DNA of 64,000 nucleotides, taken from an uncultured Lactobacillus sp. (GTDB lineage Bacteria > Bacillota > Bacilli > Lactobacillales > Lactobacillaceae). How positions within the stretch are numbered: the stretch's first letter is position 1; the number at the start of each line of letters is the position of its first letter. This document shows, in pieces, positions 42,092-49,779 of this stretch. The translations under genes and the position numbers were made by a program. The DNA lies in the NCBI GenBank assembly GCA_946479925.1, contig CAMLHK010000002.1:40683-104682 (forward strand), read 5' to 3'. The notes beneath the pieces are model-generated. The model was not told the origin of the DNA, ran no database searches, and was given only the letters and a program-made list of their open reading frames with translations.

Positions 42092-43357
42092 TTATTCATA
42101 GCGCAAGGCTGTAATTGGATCTAATTTTGCAGCTCGTCTTGCTGGCAACGTTCCTGCTAAAAAAGTAATCAGGCAAATGATACCGACGATTAACAAGCTA
42201 CTGGACCAATTAAACTGGACTAAAGCAAAACCATCTATTCCTTTAAGGAAACTACTTGTTGCTGCTTTATTCAATAATTGGCCTAAGCCCATTGCAGAAA
42301 TCAATCCTAACAATGACCCGATTAATCCTATTAAAATAGCCTCACAGCTAAAAATTGAGAATACTTTCCCGCGGCCTAAGCCAAGGGCTTTCATCAAACC
42401 AATTTCACGTGTTCGATCACGAACTGACATGTAAAGTGTATTGATAACACCGAAACTAGCAGCAATCAAGGCAATTGCTCCAAAGATAATTAACACACCT
42501 GTTGCTGCATTGAAAGTTTGAAATAGTTGTTTGACGGCTTCCTTTAGAGTTTGTGCGTCATAGCCCTTTTTGTTAAGAGCCTTTTCAGCCTTTGCAACTG
42601 CTGCGTCGCTTTTTCCAACTGGAGTTGCCACAACTTCGGTATAACGATCTTTAAGTGCTTTCGGCAGACCATCTTGGTTGGCAGCAACAATTTTTTCACT
42701 TAAGCCATGACTGTATACTGATTGACCGCTGTTTACCATACTCTCATTTCTAATACCAACAACTTTTGCAGTGATAGTTGATTTTTTCTTGGTAACAGGT
42801 GAAATGACAACCAAGTTTATCTTTTTGCCAAGAATTTTACGAACTTTTTTATAGCCAAAAGCCTTAGCCATTTCTTTTGTTAATAAAATCTCTGATTTAT
42901 TTCCAGAAGTAGCCACTTGTTTACCAGCAAATAAATCATATTTGATACCAAGGGTAGTTTGCGCATTGATCACATATTTAGTCTTACTTTTACCTTGAAC
43001 ATATTCAACGTTATCATCTTTCATTGCTTTAACGTTTTTAATTCCCTTGGTGCGCTTGATTTTTTCGACATCTTTTTTAGTCATCATGCCGTCAGCGTTT
43101 TGACTACTTTTCTTAGTACTATATTTCTGCGGTCCTGTACCATCTCCAGCTGAGTATTGCGGTGAAATGATCATTTGTTCAGTGTTACCAACATTACCAA
43201 TTTGTTTATGTAAATAGTCATTAACACCCGTATTGATTCCTAGCGTAATACTAATTGTTAAAGAACCAATTAAAACGGCAATAATAGTTAATAGAGTTCT
43301 TCCTTTGTTATGCCATAAGTTGGATCCAGCAGAGTTTAAAATATCACGGAATTTCAT
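42092..43357 (-). CDS. MacB/FtsX-type ABC transporter permease
   Basis: 421 residues. TM1 at about 18-40, a large extracellular MacB-PCD-like domain (about 45-285, Lys-rich), then three TM helices at about 290-315, 340-365 and 385-405 with the FtsX motif RDRTREIGLMKALG and the C-terminal GTLPARRAAKLDPITALRYE. This is the topology of MacB-like exporters of peptides or lipids, not of importers. Start overlaps the stop of the ATPase gene by one base (TAATG on the minus strand). In lactobacilli such pairs often confer resistance to antimicrobial peptides or export signals; the substrate cannot be read from sequence. Confidence 0.9.
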   Translation of the reverse strand: MKFRDILNSAGSNLWHNKGRTLLTIIAVLIGSLTISITLGINTGVNDYLHKQIGNVGNTEQMIISPQYSAGDGTGPQKYSTKKSSQNADGMMTKKDVEKIKRTKGIKNVKAMKDDNVEYVQGKSKTKYVINAQTTLGIKYDLFAGKQVATSGNKSEILLTKEMAKAFGYKKVRKILGKKINLVVISPVTKKKSTITAKVVGIRNESMVNSGQSVYSHGLSEKIVAANQDGLPKALKDRYTEVVATPVGKSDAAVAKAEKALNKKGYDAQTLKEAVKQLFQTFNAATGVLIIFGAIALIAASFGVINTLYMSVRDRTREIGLMKALGLGRGKVFSIFSCEAILIGLIGSLLGLISAMGLGQLLNKAATSSFLKGIDGFALVQFNWSSSLLIVGIICLITFLAGTLPARRAAKLDPITALRYE

Positions 43358-44037
43358 TAGAAATCTCCTTTCACTACTTGACCATCTTTAATTTGGATTT
43401 GACGATCACATTTTTGGGCTAAGTCTGGATCGTGGGTAACGATAATCAAGGTAATACCTTTTTCACGATTCAGTTTGAAAAGAATATCTTCAACTTTTGC
43501 ACCGGTATTAGAGTCTAAATTACCTGTTGGCTCGTCGGCAAAGATAATTTCTGGATTGTTAACAAGTGCTCGGGCGATACAAACGCGTTGCTTTTGACCA
43601 CCTGATAGAGCACTAGCTTTATTATTCATTTTTGCTTCTAAACCAACCGCTTCAAGTGCAGAAGTTGCTAATTCACGTCGTTTTTTGCCAGTTACATCGG
43701 CTATTTTCATTGGCAACATAACGTTCTCAAGAACACTATCTTGTGCATTGAGGAAAAACTGTTGAAAAACAAAGCCAAAAGTCTGGTTTCGCAACTTGTT
43801 TAATGACTTTGCCTTAATTTTTGCTGTTGGTTGGTCATTTAGTAAAATGCTGCCTGAAGAGGGATGATCTAGCAAAGCCATAATATGCATTAAGGTTGAT
43901 TTGCCAGAGCCACTTTTACCAATGATAGCAACTGATTCTCCTTTTTCAATCTTCAAACTAACGCCGCGTAATGCCTGAAAGCTAGTTGTTCCTTTCCCAT
44001 AAGTACGTGTAATATCTCGCGCCTCAATTAAACTCAT
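43357..44037 (-). CDS. ABC transporter ATPase, MacB/LolD type
   Basis: 226 residues with ATG at 44037 (AAAAGGAGTG upstream; MSLIEARDITRTYGKG). The frame is open to 44100 but those codons lack a site. Walker A GKSGSGKST, Q-loop FQQFF, signature LSGGQKQR, Walker B IIFADEPTGNLD, switch VTHDPDLA. Partner of the permease just downstream in the same operon. Confidence 0.95.
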   Translation of the reverse strand: MSLIEARDITRTYGKGTTSFQALRGVSLKIEKGESVAIIGKSGSGKSTLMHIMALLDHPSSGSILLNDQPTAKIKAKSLNKLRNQTFGFVFQQFFLNAQDSVLENVMLPMKIADVTGKKRRELATSALEAVGLEAKMNNKASALSGGQKQRVCIARALVNNPEIIFADEPTGNLDSNTGAKVEDILFKLNREKGITLIIVTHDPDLAQKCDRQIQIKDGQVVKGDF

Positions 44038-44072
44038 TTTATTCACTCCTTTTGTACCACTGTCATATATAA

Positions 44073-44100
44073 ATAATACACTAGATGATTTAAAATTCAA
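44073..44100 (-). promoter_or_regulatory. Promoter of the MacB-like transporter operon
   Basis: On the minus strand: TTGAAT (44100-44095), 16-base spacer, TATTAT (44078-44073). About 35 bases before the ATPase start. Confidence 0.65.
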
Positions 44101-44280
44101 TACATTATGGAACTAAAATTAAAAAAAGATGTAAATGAGAGTAATGTAGTAGCGTAAAATTCATTTGTTGCTTAACTAATTGAAGTTTAATTGACACTTC
44201 GGTTGCAATCGGCTGGCTTGCATAACATGTTTTTAAGTTCTACAATATTATATAAAATATAGTATAGAGGAGATGGAAAC

Positions 44281-44352
44281 ATGCATTTTCAAATTCAGTC
44301 ACGCTTGCTTGACGGTGCAATTTTATCCTTTATTGATGAAGAAAGTCTTTAA
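44281..44352 (+). pseudogene. Truncated PadR-family regulator remnant
   Basis: ATG 44281 has a good GAGGAG site and encodes MHFQIQSRLLDGAILSFIDE followed by ESL and a stop (23 residues). The opening resembles the N-terminus of PadR-family regulators (typically xFQIPSxLLDGxVLSxLDxED-LYGY), after which the winged helix is missing. PadR genes commonly sit beside and control MacB-like exporters, as the divergent operon here. Most likely a deletion remnant; a functional microprotein is unlikely. Confidence 0.45.
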
Positions 44353-44419
44353 AGAACCAATTACAGTGGAATAGGACTAAAGTAACTGAACTCATTTTCA
44401 AAACCATTTTTAATTCAAA

Positions 44420-44448
44420 TTGACTTCTTGTCTTTAAACCAGCATAAT
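44420..44448 (+). promoter_or_regulatory. Promoter of the S66 peptidase gene
   Basis: TTGACT (44420-44425), 17-base spacer, CATAAT (44443-44448), about 55 bases before the ATG. Confidence 0.65.
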
Positions 44449-44502
44449 CAGCAATAACAATTTTTTACTAAGTGCAAACGGCACAAGAAGGAGTGGATTA
44501 TA

Positions 44503-45591
44503 ATGTTGAAAAAACCATCTAAATTAGCTCAAGGTGACAAAATTGCTGTTGTGAGCCTTTCGCAGGGAACACTGGGTGAGGACTTTGCAGCTCATCAACT
44601 TAAGCTGGGTAAAAAAAGAATTGAAGAACTTGGGTTAACCCCTGTTTTTATGCCTGATGCCCTTAAAGGAATAGATTTTGTCAAAAATCATCCTGAAAAA
44701 AGGGCGGCCGATCTGAAACAAGCTTTTCTTGATCCAGAAATAAAAGGAATAATTGCGGCTATCGGCGGCGATGACACATTCAAGATTTTGCCCTTTTTAA
44801 TGGAAGACGAAGAATTTAAACAGGCAGTGGTTAAGCAGCCAAAACTGTTCACCGGTTTTTCAGACACAACAATTGACCATCTGATGTTTTACCGGCTAGG
44901 GATGCAGAGCTTTTATGGTCCAAGCTTTTTAAACGATTTTGCAGAACTTGGTACAGAAATGCTGCCGTATACGAAGAAGACAATCGAGCACTTTTTCACC
45001 AATCCTGCCACTACTGAAATTCCGGCGAGTGAAACTTGGTATGAGGAAAGAACAGATTTTTCTGCTGCCCAAGTTGGCCAACCACGTGTCAGTCACCAAG
45101 ATTCTGGATATCAAGTCTTGCGTGGACACGGGCAAGTTCAAGGTCATTTGTGGGGTGGCTGTATCGATAGCATTTATGATGCACTAGTTGGAGAACGCTA
45201 TAGCGATGAACCAGCAGTGATTGCACGTTATCAATTGCTTTTAAAGCCAGAAGAAACTGAGGACAAAATCATCTTTCTTGAAACTTCTGAAGAACAGCCG
45301 GAACCAGTTTTGTATCGGAAAAAGTTGACGCGCCTCGCTGAAGCTGGAATTCTTGAAAATGCGCAAGCAATTTTAGTTGGCAAACCTCAAAACAAAAAGT
45401 ACTTTGCTGAATATCAAAAAGAACTGCTTGAAGTAACACAAGAATCCAATACACCTGTTTTGTATAACGCCAATTTTGGTCACGCTTATCCACATACTGC
45501 ATTGCCATATGGTGCGTTAGCGAAAATCGACTTTGATCAGCCAAGTCTGACAATTATGGAACCATGGTTTGCATATTACAAGAAAAAATAA
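44503..45591 (+). CDS. Peptidase S66 family, LD-carboxypeptidase/MccF-like
   Basis: 362 residues. S66 serine peptidases cut L,D bonds of murein tetrapeptides or, in MccF, detoxify microcin C-like compounds. Seen: nucleophile in GFSDTT (S120) after the IGGDD strand, the LWGGCIDS segment of the second domain, and NANFGHAYPH supplying the catalytic His near the C-terminus. The length and the large insertion after residue 130 are closer to MccF-type than to short LdcA; it is cytosolic (no signal). GAAGGAG ribosome site. Monocistronic with its own terminator. Exact substrate uncertain. Confidence 0.85.
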   Translation: MLKKPSKLAQGDKIAVVSLSQGTLGEDFAAHQLKLGKKRIEELGLTPVFMPDALKGIDFVKNHPEKRAADLKQAFLDPEIKGIIAAIGGDDTFKILPFLMEDEEFKQAVVKQPKLFTGFSDTTIDHLMFYRLGMQSFYGPSFLNDFAELGTEMLPYTKKTIEHFFTNPATTEIPASETWYEERTDFSAAQVGQPRVSHQDSGYQVLRGHGQVQGHLWGGCIDSIYDALVGERYSDEPAVIARYQLLLKPEETEDKIIFLETSEEQPEPVLYRKKLTRLAEAGILENAQAILVGKPQNKKYFAEYQKELLEVTQESNTPVLYNANFGHAYPHTALPYGALAKIDFDQPSLTIMEPWFAYYKKK

Positions 45592-45625
45592 AAGCCATCT
45601 AGCATAGAGCTAGGTGGCTTTTTGT
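45592..45625. terminator. Terminator after the S66 peptidase gene
   Basis: AAAGCCATCTAG (45592-45603) pairs with CTAGGTGGCTTT (45611-45622, with G-T pairs), ending in T-run; convergent with pgaC-like gene, so likely bidirectional. Confidence 0.8.
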
Positions 45626-45641
45626 GTGAATAAATTAAAAA

Positions 45642-46925
45642 TTAGCGTGAAGGACTGACCCAAGTTCCAGAGCCATGACCCAAGATAGTTTTAATTGCAG
45701 GAACAAAAGTTGTCACAATAGTAAGCGTGTTGATAATCCACAAACATAATAGGTAAATTGGCGCAAATAGCAAATACTCAATCTTATTGCCTTTGCGGTC
45801 AATCATTAGTGCGATAACTAATTGCATTGTACCCGCAATCATCTCAAAGCAAATCAAGATTAAAGCGGTGAACAACAAATAAACTAACTGGGACCAATTT
45901 TGTGTAAGTGCAAAATCACATACTAAATAGGTGAAAACAAATGTGGCTAACCAGAAGAAGAAAGACCAGCAAATACTTAGTGTTTGATCCAGTAACATTA
46001 ACGACTCACCTAAATTTTTGAGTGGATGGCGTAAAACCTTTCTTAAGTTGGTCAACCAAACTTCGGTTCCACCCTTTGCCCAGCGCTTACGTTGGTGGTA
46101 GAGTTCTTTGAGCGTTTCTGGAACAAGTGTGTAAGAAATGATTTCAGGGGCAAAAACTGCCAACCAATTGTTCAGTTGGTGGTCCCAAGCAACACTGATG
46201 TCTTCGGTTGCCCGGTCCTGCCGAAACATCCCCACATCAATTAGGGCACTCTTGCGGTACATCGTGTTCGCACCACTATAGGCAAAAATACTACCGAAAA
46301 CTCCCATCTCCGCTCTTTTAATAATGCCAACAATGCTCGAGAATTCAACTGTGGTTGATTTGGTAATCAACTTGGTTCTATTTCGAACCTCCACATTAGA
46401 AGTCACGGCAGCGATATTTTGACCTTCGGGACTATTAAAATAGTTAACGTAGCGCATCAGAGCATCTGCTTCTGGAAGTGTATCCGCATCGTTGCTGAGT
46501 ACTAAATCACCTTTAGCAAAAGCGAGGCCGATATTAAAAGCATGAGCCTTACCCTTATTTTCAGCTAAGCGAATTACACGCAATCGCTTAGATTGTTGCT
46601 GCAATTTATGCAGAATTTTGGGCGTATTGTCGGCTGAGCAATCGTCGATCACTAGTACTTCATAATTAGTGTAGTTTAACTCATTAAGTAAATAGCTAAT
46701 CGTTTCTTCAATTGTAACCTCTTCATTATGAGCGGGAACCATAATGGTAATAAAGGGCTGTTCACGTGAGTCCAAAATCGTGAAGTCCCTCTTTTTGTTT
46801 TTAAAAACATATTTATAACAAAGTCCACCGACAAACCAGGCCAAACCGCCTAAGATTGGGTAGGAAACTAAAATCAAAAATAGTACTTTAAAAACTGTTT
46901 TAGCTGTCAGCCAGATTGATGTCAT
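45642..46925 (-). CDS. Glycosyltransferase family 2, PgaC/IcaA-like polysaccharide synthase
   Basis: 427 residues; membrane synthase that polymerises and extrudes a beta-linked exopolysaccharide (poly-N-acetylglucosamine in the PgaC family). Seen: two N-terminal TM segments (about 10-38), GT2 motifs VPAHNEE, VIDDCSADNT, DADTLP, RATEDISVAW and the HQRKRWAKG (QxxRW) processivity motif, then four C-terminal TM helices. Overlaps its partner by 4 bases. No deacetylase (pgaB/icaB) gene is near, so the product may stay fully acetylated or be a different polymer. Confidence 0.85.
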   Translation of the reverse strand: MTSIWLTAKTVFKVLFLILVSYPILGGLAWFVGGLCYKYVFKNKKRDFTILDSREQPFITIMVPAHNEEVTIEETISYLLNELNYTNYEVLVIDDCSADNTPKILHKLQQQSKRLRVIRLAENKGKAHAFNIGLAFAKGDLVLSNDADTLPEADALMRYVNYFNSPEGQNIAAVTSNVEVRNRTKLITKSTTVEFSSIVGIIKRAEMGVFGSIFAYSGANTMYRKSALIDVGMFRQDRATEDISVAWDHQLNNWLAVFAPEIISYTLVPETLKELYHQRKRWAKGGTEVWLTNLRKVLRHPLKNLGESLMLLDQTLSICWSFFFWLATFVFTYLVCDFALTQNWSQLVYLLFTALILICFEMIAGTMQLVIALMIDRKGNKIEYLLFAPIYLLCLWIINTLTIVTTFVPAIKTILGHGSGTWVSPSR

Positions 46926-47416
46926 AGATTCCTCTCTCCTTTGGCAAATAGTGTCTGGGCAAAGTCAGTTTCAAGGTTTTGTTGCGGCTCAACACAGTAA
47001 AAACTGCAGTTGTGCCGTTCGTCCGAGTTACCAAATTTCTCCTGCCAGGCCTGTTCGACTAGTTGTGAACGCTCTTGTTGCCGGTCTTGGTCAACTACGA
47101 GATGGTCGCGCCAACTAGCAGCGAAGCGATAATTGTTTAAAAAAGTTAATGTTAGATAGGTGATGCTGATAAAAACGAAGTAATCGTCAAAGAATTTTGC
47201 TAAAAATTCCAGTGGACGCAAAATAGCAGTATTGTAGTTAAAGGGGAGTAGGGATGCAAAGTGAGGCTGCCAAAGTGGTAGGGCCAATCCAAAAAAGGGC
47301 AAAAAAACAAATAGCCAGCCGAGCAAAGCAATGCATGTTTGCTCGATTTTTAGGTGCCAATCTCCACTAGTAAAATAGTCATCTTCAATTAAATCAATTG
47401 TGCTTTTCTGCTTCAA
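46922..47416 (-). CDS. PgaD-like accessory membrane protein
   Basis: 164 residues with two central TM helices (about 28-50 and 75-97) and a charged cytosolic tail, the size and topology of PgaD/IcaD accessory subunits that activate PgaC. Start TTG at 47416 with AAGGAGGG upstream. First gene of a two-gene operon; ATGA overlap with the synthase. Call depends largely on the partner. Confidence 0.7.
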   Translation of the reverse strand: MKQKSTIDLIEDDYFTSGDWHLKIEQTCIALLGWLFVFLPFFGLALPLWQPHFASLLPFNYNTAILRPLEFLAKFFDDYFVFISITYLTLTFLNNYRFAASWRDHLVVDQDRQQERSQLVEQAWQEKFGNSDERHNCSFYCVEPQQNLETDFAQTLFAKGERNL

Positions 47417-47727
47417 AGCAAATTCCCTCCTTGCTAGGTAAAATGTGCATTAACAAAGTGCGTTTTATACTTTATTATGGTTTGGATTTATGTGCAATTT
47501 TGAATACCCAGCTTTAGAAATTTTCAAGAAAGATTATCATTTGCTTAACTACTTTAACCTTACTTAATAAATGTCGAAGTAAATTAAAGAACAATTCTAA
47601 GCGCTCTAACAAAGTCATTTTCAAATAAATGACTCTGTTTTTGTGCCAAAAATCATCGCAGAAGTCTGCGACATATTTGCATAAAGTGCTGAAGCACCTT
47701 GTTTATTAGCTGTGAATAAAAATATGC

Positions 47728-47754
47728 TTTTTCCACTTAATATGGAAAAAGCTT
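47728..47754 (+). promoter_or_regulatory. Dyad, candidate operator of the PRD activator
   Basis: GCTTTTTCCA and TGGAAAAAGC form a perfect 10-base inverted repeat around CTTAATA. Centred about 45-50 bases before the -10, the normal place for an activator such as the BglG/MtlR-type regulator encoded at 55121. Also able to form a hairpin, so a terminator role for upstream reads cannot be excluded. Confidence 0.5.
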
Positions 47755-47794
47755 GTAATTACAAAATATTGATAACAGTTTAGTATAAATAAAT

Positions 47795-47808
47795 GTAAAG
47801 GGTTTCAA
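47795..47808 (+). promoter_or_regulatory. cre-like site
   Basis: TGTAAAGGGTTTCA differs from the catabolite-responsive-element consensus (TGWAANCGNTNWCA) only at the central C. It lies just downstream of the -10, so bound CcpA would block transcription of the PTS-mannosidase operon when glucose is present. Confidence 0.5.
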
Positions 47809-47830
47809 AATAAGGAAGTGAGAACAGGTA

Positions 47831-48280
47831 ATGAAATTTTCAGCTAATGACGTTTATTTGGACGTCAATGAGCAAAGTGTTGATTCCTTTTTAAAGTATG
47901 CTTCGCAAGTTGCTTGTAATGCAGGTTTTGCTGCAGATGCAAGTGAACTAGAGCAAAGCTTTTTGGCAAGAGAACAAGAATATCCAACTGGGTTAGAAGA
48001 CGGTTTTGCAATCCCACATGCAAAAACGGAGACAGTCAAGCGGCCAGGTTTTATCTACTTCAGATTGACCACACCACTTGATTGGCAAACATACGATGAC
48101 AAGCCGGTGACGGATGTATTTGCGTTGATGGTGCCACCAGAAAATGCTGGGGATGAGCACTTGAAAATGTTAGCAAGTTTGTCTACTGCCTTACTTGAGG
48201 ATGATTTCAAACAACAGTTACGTCAGTTGACTTCTAAAGAAGAGATAGCCAACTTTATTAATCAAAAGATTGGAGAATAA
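47831..48280 (+). CDS. PTS EIIA, fructose/mannitol family
   Basis: 149-residue phosphotransfer domain receiving phosphate from HPr. Active-site His63 in GFAIPHAKTE; DVFALMVPPENAGDEHLKMLASLS is the family core. First of a split EIIA-EIIB-EIIC set; in Escherichia coli the related MngA (2-O-alpha-mannosylglycerate PTS) is a single fused protein. Two bases to EIIB. Confidence 0.93.
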   Translation: MKFSANDVYLDVNEQSVDSFLKYASQVACNAGFAADASELEQSFLAREQEYPTGLEDGFAIPHAKTETVKRPGFIYFRLTTPLDWQTYDDKPVTDVFALMVPPENAGDEHLKMLASLSTALLEDDFKQQLRQLTSKEEIANFINQKIGE

Positions 48281-48282
48281 CC

Positions 48283-48600
48283 ATGAATGTAGTAGGAGTT
48301 TCAGCATGTCCAGCTGGATTAGCCCATACTCCAATGGCAGCTAAAGCCTTGGAAAAAGCGGGTAAGGAATTAGATTGGAATGTCAGAATTGAGCAACAAG
48401 GGATGATGGGTCCAGTTAATCCAATTACTCAAGCAGAAGCAGATGCAGCTGACTTTGTCTTGATTGCATCTGATCAAAAAATCACTAGTATGGAACGTTT
48501 TGAAGGTAAACCAATTATTCGAGTAGATATCAACACCTGTATTAAGGCACCTAAAGCTGTCTTGAAGAAGTGTGCTGCTGCGGTTAAGAAGGAGAACTAA
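48283..48600 (+). CDS. PTS EIIB, fructose family
   Basis: 105 residues. Phosphocysteine C9 in VSACPAGLAHTPMAA; DFVLIASDQKI core. Lies between EIIA and EIIC with 2-base gaps, so all three are stoichiometrically coupled. Confidence 0.94.
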   Translation: MNVVGVSACPAGLAHTPMAAKALEKAGKELDWNVRIEQQGMMGPVNPITQAEADAADFVLIASDQKITSMERFEGKPIIRVDINTCIKAPKAVLKKCAAAVKKEN

Positions 48601-48602
48601 AA

Positions 48603-49703
48603 ATGAAGAGAATTTTGAAGGAATGGGAAGGAGCCATTATGAGTGGGATCTCTTACATGATCCCGACAGTTATTGGTGGTGCACTAGTTGTTGGTGTTCC
48701 GCAATTAATTGGTATGTGTTTTGGTTATGGTGACCTCTCTAAATTTGCCAAAACCGGTGGTTTTTTCCACTTGCTTTATCAAATTAACTCCGTTGGTTGG
48801 ATAGGTATCGGCCTAGTTAACCTGGTTATTGGTGGCTACATTGCCTATGCGCTTGGTGACAAACCAGCTTTGGGAGCCGGCTTTATCGGTGGACAATTAG
48901 CAACCAATAACCAACTTGGCTTCATCGGTGCGATTGCAGCTGGTTTGATTGCAGGTTATGTTGCGCGTTGGTGCCGTAAAATCAAAGTTCCAGAAAAGTG
49001 GAATTCAGCTATTGAATTAATTGTTATGCCACTTTTAACCGTTGGTTCGGTTGCTTTGTTTGTCGGTGTAGTCTTAACGCCACCACTTGCTTGGCTTAAT
49101 AACGGCCTAACCTCATGGGTTAAGTTCATGGTAGAACAAAAGACTAACGCCATTTTGTTAGCTGCCATTATGGGCGCCATGATTGGTTCAGACCTTGGTG
49201 GTCCTATCAACAAGGCAGCTTGGGGTGTAGGTAACTTCTTCTTTATCGAAGGAATTTACCAACCATGTCTCTATACCAACATCGCCATTTGTGCAATCCC
49301 AATGGGTTACGCACTTATGAGTTTCATTTGGCCTAAGAAGCGTTTCTCAGCAGAATTGCTAGAGATGGGTCATAACAACTTAATTATGGGTACATTTGGA
49401 ATTACTGAAGGAGCTATTCCATTCATGATGAAAGCTCCTCAATTAATCATTGTAAACGTTATCGGTGGTGCACTTGGTTCAGCAGCAGGTGCATGGCTAG
49501 GTGTTAAATCACATATCCCACCTCTAGGCGGTTTACCTGGAATTTTAACAGCCGACAATATTTTAGCTTACCTCGGCGGAATTCTAGTTTGTGCTTTGTT
49601 CATTGCAATTGTCGCTCCATTAGTTGCTGACTTTACTGACAAAGATTCTACACCTGGTGAAGAATCAATGAGTGATGATGATATTGAATTAAACATCCAA
49701 TAA
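48603..49703 (+). CDS. PTS EIIC, fructose/mannosylglycerate family
   Basis: 366 residues, about eight to ten TM helices, translocates and presents the sugar for phosphorylation. Seen: MSGISYMIPTVIGGALVVG, GGPINKAAW and the GITEGAIPFMMKAP substrate-site motif of fructose-family EIIC. Acidic C-terminal tail (DKDSTPGEESMSDDDIE). Genetic link to two GH38 mannosidases suggests an alpha-mannoside substrate rather than fructose. Confidence 0.9.
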   Translation: MKRILKEWEGAIMSGISYMIPTVIGGALVVGVPQLIGMCFGYGDLSKFAKTGGFFHLLYQINSVGWIGIGLVNLVIGGYIAYALGDKPALGAGFIGGQLATNNQLGFIGAIAAGLIAGYVARWCRKIKVPEKWNSAIELIVMPLLTVGSVALFVGVVLTPPLAWLNNGLTSWVKFMVEQKTNAILLAAIMGAMIGSDLGGPINKAAWGVGNFFFIEGIYQPCLYTNIAICAIPMGYALMSFIWPKKRFSAELLEMGHNNLIMGTFGITEGAIPFMMKAPQLIIVNVIGGALGSAAGAWLGVKSHIPPLGGLPGILTADNILAYLGGILVCALFIAIVAPLVADFTDKDSTPGEESMSDDDIELNIQ

Positions 49704-49712
49704 TATGAAACC

Positions 49713-49766
49713 GAAAAAACTATAGTTGGGAATCAAATCAATCTTTTCTAGCTATAGTTTTTTATT
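49713..49766 (+). terminator. Hairpin with T-run between EIIC and the first mannosidase gene
   Basis: AAAAAACTATAG (49714-49725) pairs with CTATAGTTTTTT (49752-49763). It could partly terminate transcription and so set a high PTS to enzyme ratio, or act as a regulated attenuator. It lies 15-20 bases before the mannosidase ribosome site. Confidence 0.65.
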
Positions 49767-49779
49767 TTTAGGAGAAAAA

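Larger units (their letters stand above)
44101..44502 (+). other. Divergent intergenic region
   Basis: Holds the promoter of the minus-strand transporter at its left edge, a palindromic AT-rich stretch with a PadR-like remnant gene (44281-44352), and the promoter of the S66 peptidase gene. Nothing else recognised. Confidence 0.5.
47417..47830 (+). promoter_or_regulatory. Divergent control region of the PTS-mannosidase operon
   Basis: No gene. From left: AT-rich upstream of pgaD-like gene; a hairpin CAAAGTCATTT/AAATGACT (47610-47634) with T-run; two small palindromes TCGCAGA-TCTGCGA (about 47656-47671) and AAGTGCTGAAGCACCTT (about 47684-47700); a perfect 27-base dyad (47728-47754); a weak promoter with TATAAA (47785-47790) and poor -35; a cre-like site (47795-47808); and the EIIA ribosome site GGAAGTGAG. 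The poor -35 downstream of a dyad suggests activator-dependent transcription. Confidence 0.55.
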
